From assembly GCF_030035605.1 (NCBI RefSeq), contig NZ_CP106736.1, forward strand, positions 1,984,001 through 2,048,000: DNA of 64,000 nt. Direction: 5' to 3'. The notes beneath the pieces are model-generated. The model was not told the DNA's origin. It saw only the letters and a program-made list of their open reading frames with translations, and made no database searches. Below, one piece after another: positions 52,402 to 60,921 of this stretch. This DNA comes from Silvimonas soli. Lineage in GTDB: Bacteria > Pseudomonadota > Gammaproteobacteria > Burkholderiales > Chitinibacteraceae. A program made the translations under genes and the position numbers. How positions within the stretch are numbered: the first letter of the stretch is position 1; each line of letters opens with the position of its first letter.

Positions 52402-52477
52402 TGGTTGCGGGAACAGGACTCGAACCTGTGACCTTCGGGTTATGAGCCCGACGAGCTGCCAACTGCTCCATCCCGCG
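52402..52477 (-). tRNA. Initiator tRNA-fMet (CAT)
   Basis: This 76-nt gene includes an encoded CCA end (complement TGG at 52402-52404). The minus-strand reading starts CGCGGGATGGAGCAG and has the anticodon loop CTCATAA and the T-loop GGTTCGAGTC. Two initiator marks are visible: three G-C pairs in the anticodon stem (GGG/CCC) and an unpaired C1-A72 at the acceptor end. The last base before CCA is A, as expected. Confidence 0.95.
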
Positions 52478-52566
52478 ACAGAGAAGAAGAGTATGTCATG
52501 GATATTGCAATGCGTCAACACCTACATGACTTTTAGTTTTATAGCTCTTGTTCAACGCCTCCACCC

Positions 52567-53622
52567 TTATGTGTTTGGACTAGCCGTTCCCGCAGAAATT
52601 TCTTCTACCCGATGACAGGCAATCTGCCGACCGGCAAACGGGCGCAGCAGCGGCACTTCTGCTTTACAACGCGCCTGGGCATAGGGGCAGCGGGTATGAA
52701 AGCTGCAGCCACCAGGAGGGTTGATTGGCGAGGGCAACTCGCCGGTCAGCTTCACCCGCGTCTGCCGGTCTTCATGACGGATGGCCGGGGTGGCTTGCAT
52801 TAGCGCGCGGGTGTACGGGTGCAGCGGGTTGTCAAAGACCGCCGCGTTGGCTCCGTATTCCACGGTAGAACCGAAGTACATCACCATCACATCGTCAGCT
52901 ACGTGCTCCACCACAGCCAGGTTGTGGCTGACAAACACGTACGCGGTGCCGAACTCTTCTTGCAGATCCATAAACAGATTGAGAATCTGCGCCTGGATGG
53001 AGACATCCAGCGCCGAGGTCGGCTCATCGGCCACCAGCACTGCCGGGTTGAGGATCATCGCGCGGGCGACGGCGATACGCTGGCGTTGGCCGCCAGAGAA
53101 CATATGCGGATAGCGGTGATAGTGTTCCGGGCGCAAACCAACCCGTCGCATCATGTCGCGCACTTTGGCTTCACGCGCTTTGGCGTCCAGACTGGTATTG
53201 AGCAGCAACGGTTCTTCCAGTTGCGTGCCCACTTTCTTGCGCGGATTGAGTGATGCGTATGGGTTCTGGAACACCATCTGCACCCGTGGACGCAGGCCAC
53301 GCAGGGTGGTTTTGTCGGCAGTTGCGACTTCCACCCCAGCAATATTGAGCGATCCGGCCGACGGCGTTTCCACCATGGTCAGTTGCCGCGCCAGCGTGGA
53401 CTTGCCACAGCCCGATTCTCCGACCACCGCCAGCGTACGATGCGCGGCGAGTTCGAAGCTCACGCTATTGAGGGCTTTCACTGTCGCGTGACCGCGCAAA
53501 AAGCCCCGTGATACCTGGTAATGGCGCGAGAGTTCACGCGCGATCAGAATCGGCGCTTCGCCAGTGGGGGCGGGTGCGCCTGGATGCGATTGATGCCAGG
53601 TTTGAGTGGGTTGATTAGCCAT
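52567..53622 (-). CDS. dppF: Dipeptide ABC transporter ATP-binding protein DppF
   Basis: This 351-residue ATPase has Walker A GESGCGKS, the ABC signature FSGGQRQR, Walker B VLVADEP and the H-loop VSHNLAVV. The C-terminal oligopeptide-transporter region ends CSFHTRCPYAQARCKAEVP, whose cysteines are typical of DppF/OppF. ATG 53622 is chosen: AGGAAAA lies 7 nt upstream and it overlaps the dppD stop by 8 bp. An earlier in-frame ATG at 53646 is also possible. Last gene of the dpp operon. Confidence 0.92.
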   Translation of the reverse strand: MANQPTQTWHQSHPGAPAPTGEAPILIARELSRHYQVSRGFLRGHATVKALNSVSFELAAHRTLAVVGESGCGKSTLARQLTMVETPSAGSLNIAGVEVATADKTTLRGLRPRVQMVFQNPYASLNPRKKVGTQLEEPLLLNTSLDAKAREAKVRDMMRRVGLRPEHYHRYPHMFSGGQRQRIAVARAMILNPAVLVADEPTSALDVSIQAQILNLFMDLQEEFGTAYVFVSHNLAVVEHVADDVMVMYFGSTVEYGANAAVFDNPLHPYTRALMQATPAIRHEDRQTRVKLTGELPSPINPPGGCSFHTRCPYAQARCKAEVPLLRPFAGRQIACHRVEEISAGTASPNT

Positions 53623-54598
53623 AAATCGGTTTTCCTGCGTCATCAAGCGGGAAGAAACAGCGCGTTAACGCAGCTTGGGCGGGAATAAGCTCCGGGTGCT
53701 GGGTGCGGCAACGGTCTTGCACATACGGGCAGCGCGGAGACAACAAACAGCCAGCCGGGCGATCATATTGACCGGGTACCACGCCGGGCAGCGTGTTCAG
53801 ACGCGCCGCACCCTGGCTGTGTTCTGGAATGGATGACAGCAACGCCTGAGTGTATGGATGGCGCGGCAAGTCAAAGATGGTCGGAATCGGGCTCTGTTCG
53901 ACCACTTCACCGGCGTACATCACCACCACACGCTGCGCCACTTCGGCCACCACGGCCAGATCGTGGGTGATCAGAATAAGACCCATGCCCTGACTCTTTT
54001 GCAGATTCACCAGCAGTTCCATGATCTGCGCCTGCACGGTCACATCGAGCGCGGTGGTTGGTTCATCCGCAATCAGAAACTTGGGATTACAGGCGATGGC
54101 CATGGCGATCATCACACGCTGGCTCATGCCGCCGGACAACTGATGCGGATACGCAGTGAGGCGCGATTTGGCGTCGGGGATTTCGACCAGTTCCAGCAAT
54201 TCCAGCGCGCGTTTCTTGAGCGCGTCGCCCCGCAGTTCGGTGTGTTGCTTGAGCGTTTCGATAATCTGATAACCCACCGTGTAGGCCGGGTTCAGGCTCG
54301 ACAGGGCGTCCTGGAAGATCATGCTGATATCGCGACCGACAATCTTGCGTTTGTCGCGTGGCTTCATATTCAGCAGGTCTTTGCCATCAAACACCAGTGA
54401 ATCCGCAGTAACGCGACCCGGAGCGTCGATCAGCCCCATCAGCGCCAGCATGGTCACGCTCTTGCCGGAACCGGATTCACCGACAATGCCGACGATCTCG
54501 CCCGCATCCACACTCAAGCTCACGTTGGATACGGCGCGGAACGGGTTGGCCGCACTGCCAAATTCAACAGACAGATTTTTGATTTCAAGCAGTGCCAT
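53615..54598 (-). CDS. dppD: Dipeptide ABC transporter ATP-binding protein DppD
   Basis: This 327-residue ATPase has Walker A GESGSGKS, signature LSGGMSQR, Walker B FLIADEP and H-loop ITHDLAVV, plus the C-terminal Cys-rich segment CLLSPRCPYVQDRC. ATG 54598 shares one base with the dppC stop, so translation is coupled. A longer in-frame extension to 54709 lies inside dppC and is rejected. It forms an ATPase heterodimer with DppF on the inner face of the membrane. Confidence 0.93.
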   Translation of the reverse strand: MALLEIKNLSVEFGSAANPFRAVSNVSLSVDAGEIVGIVGESGSGKSVTMLALMGLIDAPGRVTADSLVFDGKDLLNMKPRDKRKIVGRDISMIFQDALSSLNPAYTVGYQIIETLKQHTELRGDALKKRALELLELVEIPDAKSRLTAYPHQLSGGMSQRVMIAMAIACNPKFLIADEPTTALDVTVQAQIMELLVNLQKSQGMGLILITHDLAVVAEVAQRVVVMYAGEVVEQSPIPTIFDLPRHPYTQALLSSIPEHSQGAARLNTLPGVVPGQYDRPAGCLLSPRCPYVQDRCRTQHPELIPAQAALTRCFFPLDDAGKPIYG

Positions 54599-55533
54599 TA
54601 CGCGAGCCTCTTCAGTTTCGGGTCCAGCGCATCGCGCAGACCGTCGCCCATCAGATTGAGCGCCAGCACGGTAATCAGAATGGACAAACCAGGCATGGTC
54701 ACCACCCACCAGGCGCGCTCGATATAGTCACGCGCGGCGGCCAGCATGGTGCCCCACTCCGGCAGTGGCGGTTGCACGCCCAAGCCCAGAAAACCCAACG
54801 CAGCGGTATCGAGAATGGCGGAAGAGAAACCCAGCGTGGCCTGCACGATCAGCGGGGCCATGCAGTTGGGCAGCACCGTGTTGAACATCAACCGCAGCTT
54901 GCCCGCGCCCGACAACCGCGCCGCAACCACGTAATCCTTGCCCAGTTCAGTCATGGCCGACGCACGCGTCAGCCGCACATACGATGGCAAGGTCACAATC
55001 GATAGCGCCAGCATGGTGTTGACCAACCCCGGCCCGAGTACCGCCACAATGGCAATGGCCAGCAGCAAAGACGGCAGCGCCAGCATGATATCCATCAAGC
55101 GCATGATGGCCGTGCCCAGCCAGCCCGGATAAAACGCCGCCAGCAAGCCCAGCGCAATGCCCGGGATCAGCGAGACGACCACCGACACCAGACCAATCAT
55201 GAGCGACAACCTGGCGCCGTGCATCAAGCGCGAGAGGATGTCGCGACCCAATTCATCGGTACCGAGGAAGAACGTGGCGTGGCCATCGTGCGTCCACGAC
55301 GGCGGGGTCAGCATGAAATCGCGGAATTGTTCGCTGGGGCTGTGCGGTGCAATCAGCGGCGCCAGCACAGCGGCCAGAACCAGAATCACCAGATAGATCA
55401 GCGCAATCAGCGCGCCGCGATTGGCTTTATAGGCCAGCCAGAATTCGCGGATTGGCGTGGGGTGGTGCAGTACCTCTGCCACCGGCACCGCTGCTGCGGT
55501 TTCTGCCACGGTTTGAGTTGTTGTTTCGGCCAT
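54598..55533 (-). CDS. dppC: Dipeptide ABC transporter permease DppC
   Basis: This 311-residue inner-membrane permease of the OppC/DppC group has six TM helices. The N-terminal region (FWLAYKANRGALIALIYLVILV) is typical, and the EAA-like loop that docks the ATPases reads LPNCMAPLIVQATLGFSSAI. GAGG lies about 9 nt before the start. It is 6 bp after dppB. Confidence 0.93.
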   Translation of the reverse strand: MAETTTQTVAETAAAVPVAEVLHHPTPIREFWLAYKANRGALIALIYLVILVLAAVLAPLIAPHSPSEQFRDFMLTPPSWTHDGHATFFLGTDELGRDILSRLMHGARLSLMIGLVSVVVSLIPGIALGLLAAFYPGWLGTAIMRLMDIMLALPSLLLAIAIVAVLGPGLVNTMLALSIVTLPSYVRLTRASAMTELGKDYVVAARLSGAGKLRLMFNTVLPNCMAPLIVQATLGFSSAILDTAALGFLGLGVQPPLPEWGTMLAAARDYIERAWWVVTMPGLSILITVLALNLMGDGLRDALDPKLKRLA

Positions 55534-55539
55534 GCCCTG

Positions 55540-56550
55540 TTACCTCGCGTGGCGAATGCGCGGGTTGATGACGCCGTACAGCACATCAACCAGCAGGTTT
55601 ACAAAAATGATCAGTGTGGCGATCAGCAAGATGCCGCCCTGTACCACCGGGTAATCGCGGGCGCCAATGGCGTTGATCAGCCATGAACCCACACCCGGCC
55701 AGGAGAAGATGGTTTCGGTCAGTACGGCACCGGCCAGCAATGTGCCGACCTGCAAACCAATCACCGTCACCACCGGCATCAGTGCATTGCGCAGTGCGTG
55801 AACCAGCACGATGCGGGTCATCGACAAACCCTTGGCGCGCGCGGTTCGGATGTAATCCTCACGCAGCACTTCCAGCATGGATGAACGCGTCATGCGGGCG
55901 ATCACCGCCATCGGGATCGTACCCAGCACAATCGACGGCAAGATCAAATGCTCCAGCGCAGATTTGAAGGCGTCCATGTCGTGCGCCAGCAAAGTGTCGA
56001 CCAGCATCAGGCCGGTGACTGGCGGCACGTCATAGAGCAGATCGATGCGGCCCGAAACCGGCGTCCAGCCCAGTTGCACCGAGAACAGCATGATCAGGAT
56101 CAGACCCCACCAGAAAATAGGCATGGAGTAACCGGCCAGCGCCACGCCCATCACGCCATGGTCCGCCACCGTGCCACGACGTACTGCGGCGATGATGCCC
56201 GCGCCCAAGCCCACGATCAGTGCAAAGATCATGGCGCAAATGGATAACTCCACCGTGGCGGGGAACAGCGTCAGAAACTCATGCATCACCGGCACTTGAG
56301 AGCGTACCGAAAGGCCCAGATCACCATGCACGGCATGGACCAGGTAATGCCAGTATTGAAGATAAAGCGGTTGATCCAGCCCGAGGCGCTGCATGGCCTC
56401 GCGGTAGAACACCGGGTCAACGTGACGCTCGCCCATCATTACCAGAATCGGGTCGCCCGGAATCAGGTGAATCAGCGAAAACGCCAGCAAGGTGATGCCC
56501 AGAAAAGTCGGAATCACCACGCCTATGCGACGCAGCAAAAATCGGATCAT
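55540..56550 (-). CDS. dppB: Dipeptide ABC transporter permease DppB
   Basis: This 336-residue permease has six TM helices. The start MIRFLLRRIGVVIPTFLGIT and the HLIPGDPILVMMG region are those of DppB; the docking loop is near LRNALMPVVTVIGLQVG. It follows dppA by 228 bp, which holds a strong hairpin that could lower the downstream genes' expression relative to the binding protein. Confidence 0.93.
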   Translation of the reverse strand: MIRFLLRRIGVVIPTFLGITLLAFSLIHLIPGDPILVMMGERHVDPVFYREAMQRLGLDQPLYLQYWHYLVHAVHGDLGLSVRSQVPVMHEFLTLFPATVELSICAMIFALIVGLGAGIIAAVRRGTVADHGVMGVALAGYSMPIFWWGLILIMLFSVQLGWTPVSGRIDLLYDVPPVTGLMLVDTLLAHDMDAFKSALEHLILPSIVLGTIPMAVIARMTRSSMLEVLREDYIRTARAKGLSMTRIVLVHALRNALMPVVTVIGLQVGTLLAGAVLTETIFSWPGVGSWLINAIGARDYPVVQGGILLIATLIIFVNLLVDVLYGVINPRIRHAR

Positions 56551-56721
56551 GTGTGCGTACTCGCAGATACAGAAAATACAGAAACCGGAAATCCGGCCAG
56601 CACAAAGCGTTTTTTCAACATCGCTGACTAACCAGAACGTCGGGTTATAGCCGGTTGGCCGCCCGCTGTCATATGAGTTTGTTCAATTCATTTATACAGG
56701 TTTTTCGGGCGGCCCATGGAC

Positions 56722-56760
56722 GACAAAGCCGGCCCCGCAGAAGCACCGGGCCGGCCTGTC
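56722..56760. terminator. Stem-loop between dppA and dppB (attenuator-like)
   Basis: GCCGGCCC (56728-56735) pairs with GGGCCGGC (56748-56755), extended by GACA/TGTC. It begins about 20 nt after the dppA stop and has no long T-run, so it may stabilise the dppA mRNA or partly terminate it. Confidence 0.6.
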
Positions 56761-56778
56761 GCGTATTACCCAAAGCCG

Positions 56779-58377
56779 TTACTTCAGGCTCACACCGTAG
56801 AACGAATTCAGACCAAACGGGCTGATTTTGAAGCCATCCACTTCTTTGCGCATCGGCTCATAAACAGTCGAGTGGGCCACCGGGGTAAACGGCACTTGCT
56901 GCTTGAAAATCACCTGGGCTTGCTCGTACAGCTTGGTCCGTGCGGCCTGGCTTGGTTCAGTGCGCGCCTTCACGATCAGATCGTTGAAGTCTTTTTCGCA
57001 CCATTTGCCAAAGTTATTGCCGTCCACCGCTTCGCAACCCAGCAATGTTCCCAGCCAGTTGTCCGGATCACCATTGTCACCAGTCCAGCCGATCAGCATT
57101 GCATCGTCTTCACCAGCGTGAGCGCGCTTGATGTATTCGCCCCATTCGTAAGTCACGATCTTGGCTTTGACGCCGATCTTGGCCCAGTCATTCTGGATCA
57201 TTTCGGCCATCAGCTTGGCGTTGGGGTTGTACGGGCGTTGTACCGGCATGGCCCACAGGGTGATTTCAAAACCGTTAGGCATACCCGCCTTGGCCAGCAG
57301 CGCCTTGGCCTTGGTCACATCGTTCGGCGCGTCTTTCAGGGTCTTGTTGTAAGACCACTGGGTCGGCGGCATCGGGTTGGTAGCCAGCTGGCCAGCACCT
57401 TGATAGACGGCGTCGATAATGGCTTTCTTGTTGATGGCCATATCCAGCGCCTGGCGCACTTCCAGCTTGTCCAGCGGCTTGTGGGTAACGTTGTAGCTCA
57501 CATAACCCAGGTTGAAACCAGCCTGGCTTGGCACTTTCAGCGCCGTATTGGCTTGCATGGCTTTCAGATCAGCCGGACGCGGGTAAGACATGATCTGGCA
57601 CTCGCCCTTTTGCAGCTTCTGATAGCGCACGGACGGGTCGGTGGTAATAGCAAAGATCAGCTTGTCCAGCTTCACTTCGCCTTTACGCCAGTATTCGGTA
57701 TTGCCGCTGTAACGGATCACGCTGTCTTTTTGATAAGCGTTGAAGATGAATGGGCCGGTGCCGATCGGCTGGGTGTTGATCTGGTCTGCCTTGCCTGCCT
57801 TGAGCAACTGGTCAGCGTATTCAGCCGACACCACCGAGGCAAAAGACATTGCAATGTTCTGCAGGAAAGCGGCGTCACCCTTCTTCAGCGTGATCTTGAC
57901 CGTGTACGGGTCAACCTTCTCTACCTTCGTAATGTTGGTATCCATGCCCATGTCAGATGCATAAGGATACGAGGCGTTAGTCGCCTTGTTGAAAGGCAGG
58001 TTTTTGTCGGTCAGCCGGGCAAAGGTAAAAATCACGTCGTCCGCGTTGAAGTCACGCGTGGGCTTGAAATAGCTGGTGGTATGGAACTTCACACCCTTGT
58101 GCAGCTGGAATGTATAAGTCAGACCATCGCTGCTGACTTCCCATTTGTCCGCCAGACCTGGGCGAATCTGGGTGGAACCCGGCACAAACTCAACCAGACG
58201 GTTGTAGATGGTTTCAGCCGAGGCATCAAAGTCGGTACCGGTTGTGTAGCGCGCCGGATCAAAGCCCGCCGGACTGCCTTCGGAGCAGTAAATCAGTGTT
58301 TTGCCTGCGGCCATTACGCCACCTGCGCTCAGTGCCAGCACCGATGCAAGTGCAATACCTGCTTTGATCTGCTTCAT
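56779..58377 (-). CDS. dppA: Dipeptide-binding periplasmic protein DppA
   Basis: This 532-residue solute-binding protein (family SBP_bac_5; E. coli DppA 535) has a signal peptide (MKQIKAGIALASVLALSAGG, cleavage near VMA). The mature part starts with KTLIYCSEGSPAGFDPA and has WKVSSDGLTYTF-type, RRGVKF-type and DPSVRYQKLQKGECQI segments. It binds dipeptides and may also bind heme or peptides used in chemotaxis. GGAGGTGGAG precedes the ATG. It is first in the operon and the most likely to be highly expressed. Confidence 0.94.
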   Translation of the reverse strand: MKQIKAGIALASVLALSAGGVMAAGKTLIYCSEGSPAGFDPARYTTGTDFDASAETIYNRLVEFVPGSTQIRPGLADKWEVSSDGLTYTFQLHKGVKFHTTSYFKPTRDFNADDVIFTFARLTDKNLPFNKATNASYPYASDMGMDTNITKVEKVDPYTVKITLKKGDAAFLQNIAMSFASVVSAEYADQLLKAGKADQINTQPIGTGPFIFNAYQKDSVIRYSGNTEYWRKGEVKLDKLIFAITTDPSVRYQKLQKGECQIMSYPRPADLKAMQANTALKVPSQAGFNLGYVSYNVTHKPLDKLEVRQALDMAINKKAIIDAVYQGAGQLATNPMPPTQWSYNKTLKDAPNDVTKAKALLAKAGMPNGFEITLWAMPVQRPYNPNAKLMAEMIQNDWAKIGVKAKIVTYEWGEYIKRAHAGEDDAMLIGWTGDNGDPDNWLGTLLGCEAVDGNNFGKWCEKDFNDLIVKARTEPSQAARTKLYEQAQVIFKQQVPFTPVAHSTVYEPMRKEVDGFKISPFGLNSFYGVSLK

Positions 58378-58535
58378 GTTAGCTCCACCTCCGGTTTAAA
58401 AAGAAAAGCCCCAATAACAAGGACAGTGGGCGCAAATCGTAGACACGCAGCGCTACGACACCATTCGGAATAACCCCTATTGGGCAATATTTGTTGATGG
58501 TTATCAAACCAGACTAGCAGCGGCAGGAGCAAATG

Positions 58536-58575
58536 CAAAAAACCGTGGCTGCCAGCAGGCTTACCACGGTTTTCC
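58536..58575 (-). terminator. Terminator after the DUF2189 gene
   Basis: AAAACCGTGG (58539-58548)/CCACGGTTTT (58564-58573) with a 15-nt loop. On the minus strand it ends in six T residues. Confidence 0.85.
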
Positions 58576-58656
58576 ATCTTCATGACACTAGTTACCGCGT
58601 GAAGTCGCGAGCCAACCGGGAAAATCCCGGTGAACCCGCCTCAAAAACGCACCAGA

Positions 58657-59424
58657 TCAGTGCACCAGATCGCGATAAGCACACCAGGTTGCGTGCCCCA
58701 AAAGCGGGAAAATCACGACCAGACCTACCAGGTAAGTGGCGAATCCGATGGCGGTCAGCACCACAATGATCGCGGCCCAGACCAGCATGGCAGGGATGTT
58801 TTCTGCCACCACCCGTACGCTCGTCACCAGGGCGGTAATGCTGTCGACTTCACGATCAGCCAGCATCGGAATCGACACGGCTGCGATGGCGAATACCACA
58901 CAGGCCAGCACCAGGCCGGTCAGCGACCAGGCAATGGTGAACCCAAGGTATTCCGAGGTCAGCGCATGGGTGAAGAACTGCATGCCAACCGCTTCACCAC
59001 CATAAAACAGCGCAAACAGAATGGCCGAAATGCGCTCCCAGCACATGGCGATAAAACCCAGAATGACGCCCATGAAGGCAATCTGGCCCACGTTGCGCAG
59101 CAGATCACGAATGGATTGCGCAAAGGAGGTCTCCCGTCCTTCTTCACGTTCCTTCGTGAGTTCGTAAATGCCCGCCGCACCCAACGGTGCCAGCAGCAGA
59201 AAACCGGTAATCGCAGTTGACGACAAATAGGCGTAGTTCGCCGCAATTTTCATCACAAGAAAACCAATCAGTGCAATTACGACGCCGTAACCTAAACTGG
59301 GTAGCGGGTGCGCCTTGAAGTCGATCCAGCCTTGTTTTAACCAGTAAAAAGACCGCAACGCACCCACCTTGCCGGTTTCGGGCATGGAGAAATGATCGTC
59401 GAGTCCGTGCAAGTGCAAGTCCAT
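58657..59424 (-). CDS. DUF2189 integral membrane protein
   Basis: This 255-residue protein starts at ATG 59424 (GGAG 9 nt upstream). It has an N-terminal cytoplasmic segment (about 1-45) and about six TM helices. Family marks are ALRSFYWLKQGWIDFKAHPLPSLGYG and the C-terminal FPLLGHATWCAYRDLV. The region between helices 2 and 3 (ELTKEREEGRETSFAQSI) is charged. Function unknown. It is divergent from the cytochrome oxidase operon. Confidence 0.85.
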   Translation of the reverse strand: MDLHLHGLDDHFSMPETGKVGALRSFYWLKQGWIDFKAHPLPSLGYGVVIALIGFLVMKIAANYAYLSSTAITGFLLLAPLGAAGIYELTKEREEGRETSFAQSIRDLLRNVGQIAFMGVILGFIAMCWERISAILFALFYGGEAVGMQFFTHALTSEYLGFTIAWSLTGLVLACVVFAIAAVSIPMLADREVDSITALVTSVRVVAENIPAMLVWAAIIVVLTAIGFATYLVGLVVIFPLLGHATWCAYRDLVH

Positions 59425-59793
59425 GATTTTTGTCTCCTCTTTGCGGGCATTTCCCTTCACCCGTAATTCATGATTACGTCAACCCCGCACAAAAAGAGAC
59501 ACTTGTCCGATGAGCGGTGCAGCAAAAAGGTGCGTTTTGCATCAATGGTTTGCGGCAGATTAAAAATTTGCTACCTTTTGTAAACAAAACCCGGGAAAGC
59601 TGGCTGAAAACAAAGTCAGTACCTACAAGAGCCTGTCCGCAAGTGAACGCAAGCACGAACCATCGGTAGTAGTGCCCGTTTTAAAGTTCGGTAACAGCGC
59701 AGTGAGCTGTTGCTCTACTGAGACACTCATTACCTTCAGTTGCTTTGCCATTCATCTGCCATCAGGCGAGAAACGCACTACTGGAGGTTTTAG
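59425..59793. other. Divergent promoter region of DUF2189 and cytochrome oxidase operon
   Basis: These 369 bp should contain promoters in both directions. No confident -35/-10 pair, FNR-like or other operator was recognised, and no small gene is supported. Confidence 0.4.
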
Positions 59794-60897
59794 ATGCTGC
59801 TCAGGCGACTTTGTGTCGCGCTGGCCTGTACGCCGGCGTTTGCATTTGCTGAAAGTTTGTACACGTTCCAGACTCCGCAATCCTCCATCGCCAGCCGCAT
59901 CAGCGACCTTCACACGTGGATCATGTTGATCATCGTTGTGATCTTCGTGATCGTGTTCGGTCTGATGTTCTACTCGATTTTCAAACACCGGAAATCGACT
60001 GGCCACGCTGCCAAACATTTCCACGAAAACACCGCCGTCGAAATTGCCTGGACCATCATTCCGGCGCTGATCCTGGCCGTTATGGCCTGGCCTGCCGCCA
60101 AACTGGTGCTGGACCAGAAAGACACTCGCGACCCGGACGTCACCATCAAGGCCACCGGCTACCAGTGGCAATGGGGCTACGACTATCTGGACTATGGTTT
60201 CGGTTTTCGCAGCCATCTGGCTACGCCGCGGTTGCAGATCGACAACTACACCGGCGACGTCGCCAAAAACCAGCAATACCTGCTGGAAGTGGATGAACCG
60301 GTGGTGGTACCTGTCGGCAAGCGCGTACGTGTGCTGACCACCGCCAACGATGTGATCCACAGCTGGTATGTGCCGGCGCTGGGTGTCAAACAAGACGCCA
60401 TTCCCGGGTTTATCCGTGACACCTGGTTCACTGCCGACCACATTGGCACCTATCGCGGCCAATGTACCGAGCTGTGCGGGCGTGACCATGGCTATATGCC
60501 GATCGTCGTGAAAGTGGTGAGCGACGCCGACTTCAAGACGTGGGTAGGCGTACAACAGGCAAAAGCCAAAGCAGCAGCGGATGACCCGAACAAGAAGTGG
60601 ACCAAAGACGAGTTGATGGCTCGCGGCAAAACGGTGTTCGAATCCAACTGCGCGGCGTGTCACAAGATTGACGGCAAGGGCGGTGGCGCGTTCCCGGCAC
60701 TGGCTGGCAGCAAGATCGCCACCGGACCGAAAGATGGCCACATCCATATCGTGCTGACTGGCAAAAATGCGATGCCTTCGTGGGCGGGTTTGTCCGACAC
60801 CGAGATCGCCGCCGTCATCACCTACGAACGCAACAGCTTTGGCAATACGGACGGCGACTTTGTGTTGCCGGCTGAAGTCAAAGCGGCCCGCAAGTAA
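59794..60897 (+). CDS. coxB: Cytochrome c oxidase subunit II fused to cytochrome c
   Basis: This 367-residue protein has a signal-like N-terminus, two TM helices (about 30-55 and 75-100) and the periplasmic CuA domain with its ligands: His in VIHSWYVPALG and Cys/Cys/His/Met in CTELCGRDHGYM. A C-terminal c-type cytochrome (about 275-367) has the heme motif CAACH and an AMPSWAG Met-loop, so this is the caa3/cyt-c-fused form. It receives electrons from cytochrome c. GGAGG lies 6 nt before the ATG. First gene of the oxidase operon. Confidence 0.95.
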   Translation: MLLRRLCVALACTPAFAFAESLYTFQTPQSSIASRISDLHTWIMLIIVVIFVIVFGLMFYSIFKHRKSTGHAAKHFHENTAVEIAWTIIPALILAVMAWPAAKLVLDQKDTRDPDVTIKATGYQWQWGYDYLDYGFGFRSHLATPRLQIDNYTGDVAKNQQYLLEVDEPVVVPVGKRVRVLTTANDVIHSWYVPALGVKQDAIPGFIRDTWFTADHIGTYRGQCTELCGRDHGYMPIVVKVVSDADFKTWVGVQQAKAKAAADDPNKKWTKDELMARGKTVFESNCAACHKIDGKGGGAFPALAGSKIATGPKDGHIHIVLTGKNAMPSWAGLSDTEIAAVITYERNSFGNTDGDFVLPAEVKAARK

Positions 60898-60921
60898 TCA
60901 GGGAATCAGGGACACAACACC

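Noticed and set aside
56716..58473. A 585-codon plus-strand frame over dppA
   Set aside because: Antisense shadow of a clear DppA gene; no signal or motif in its translation.
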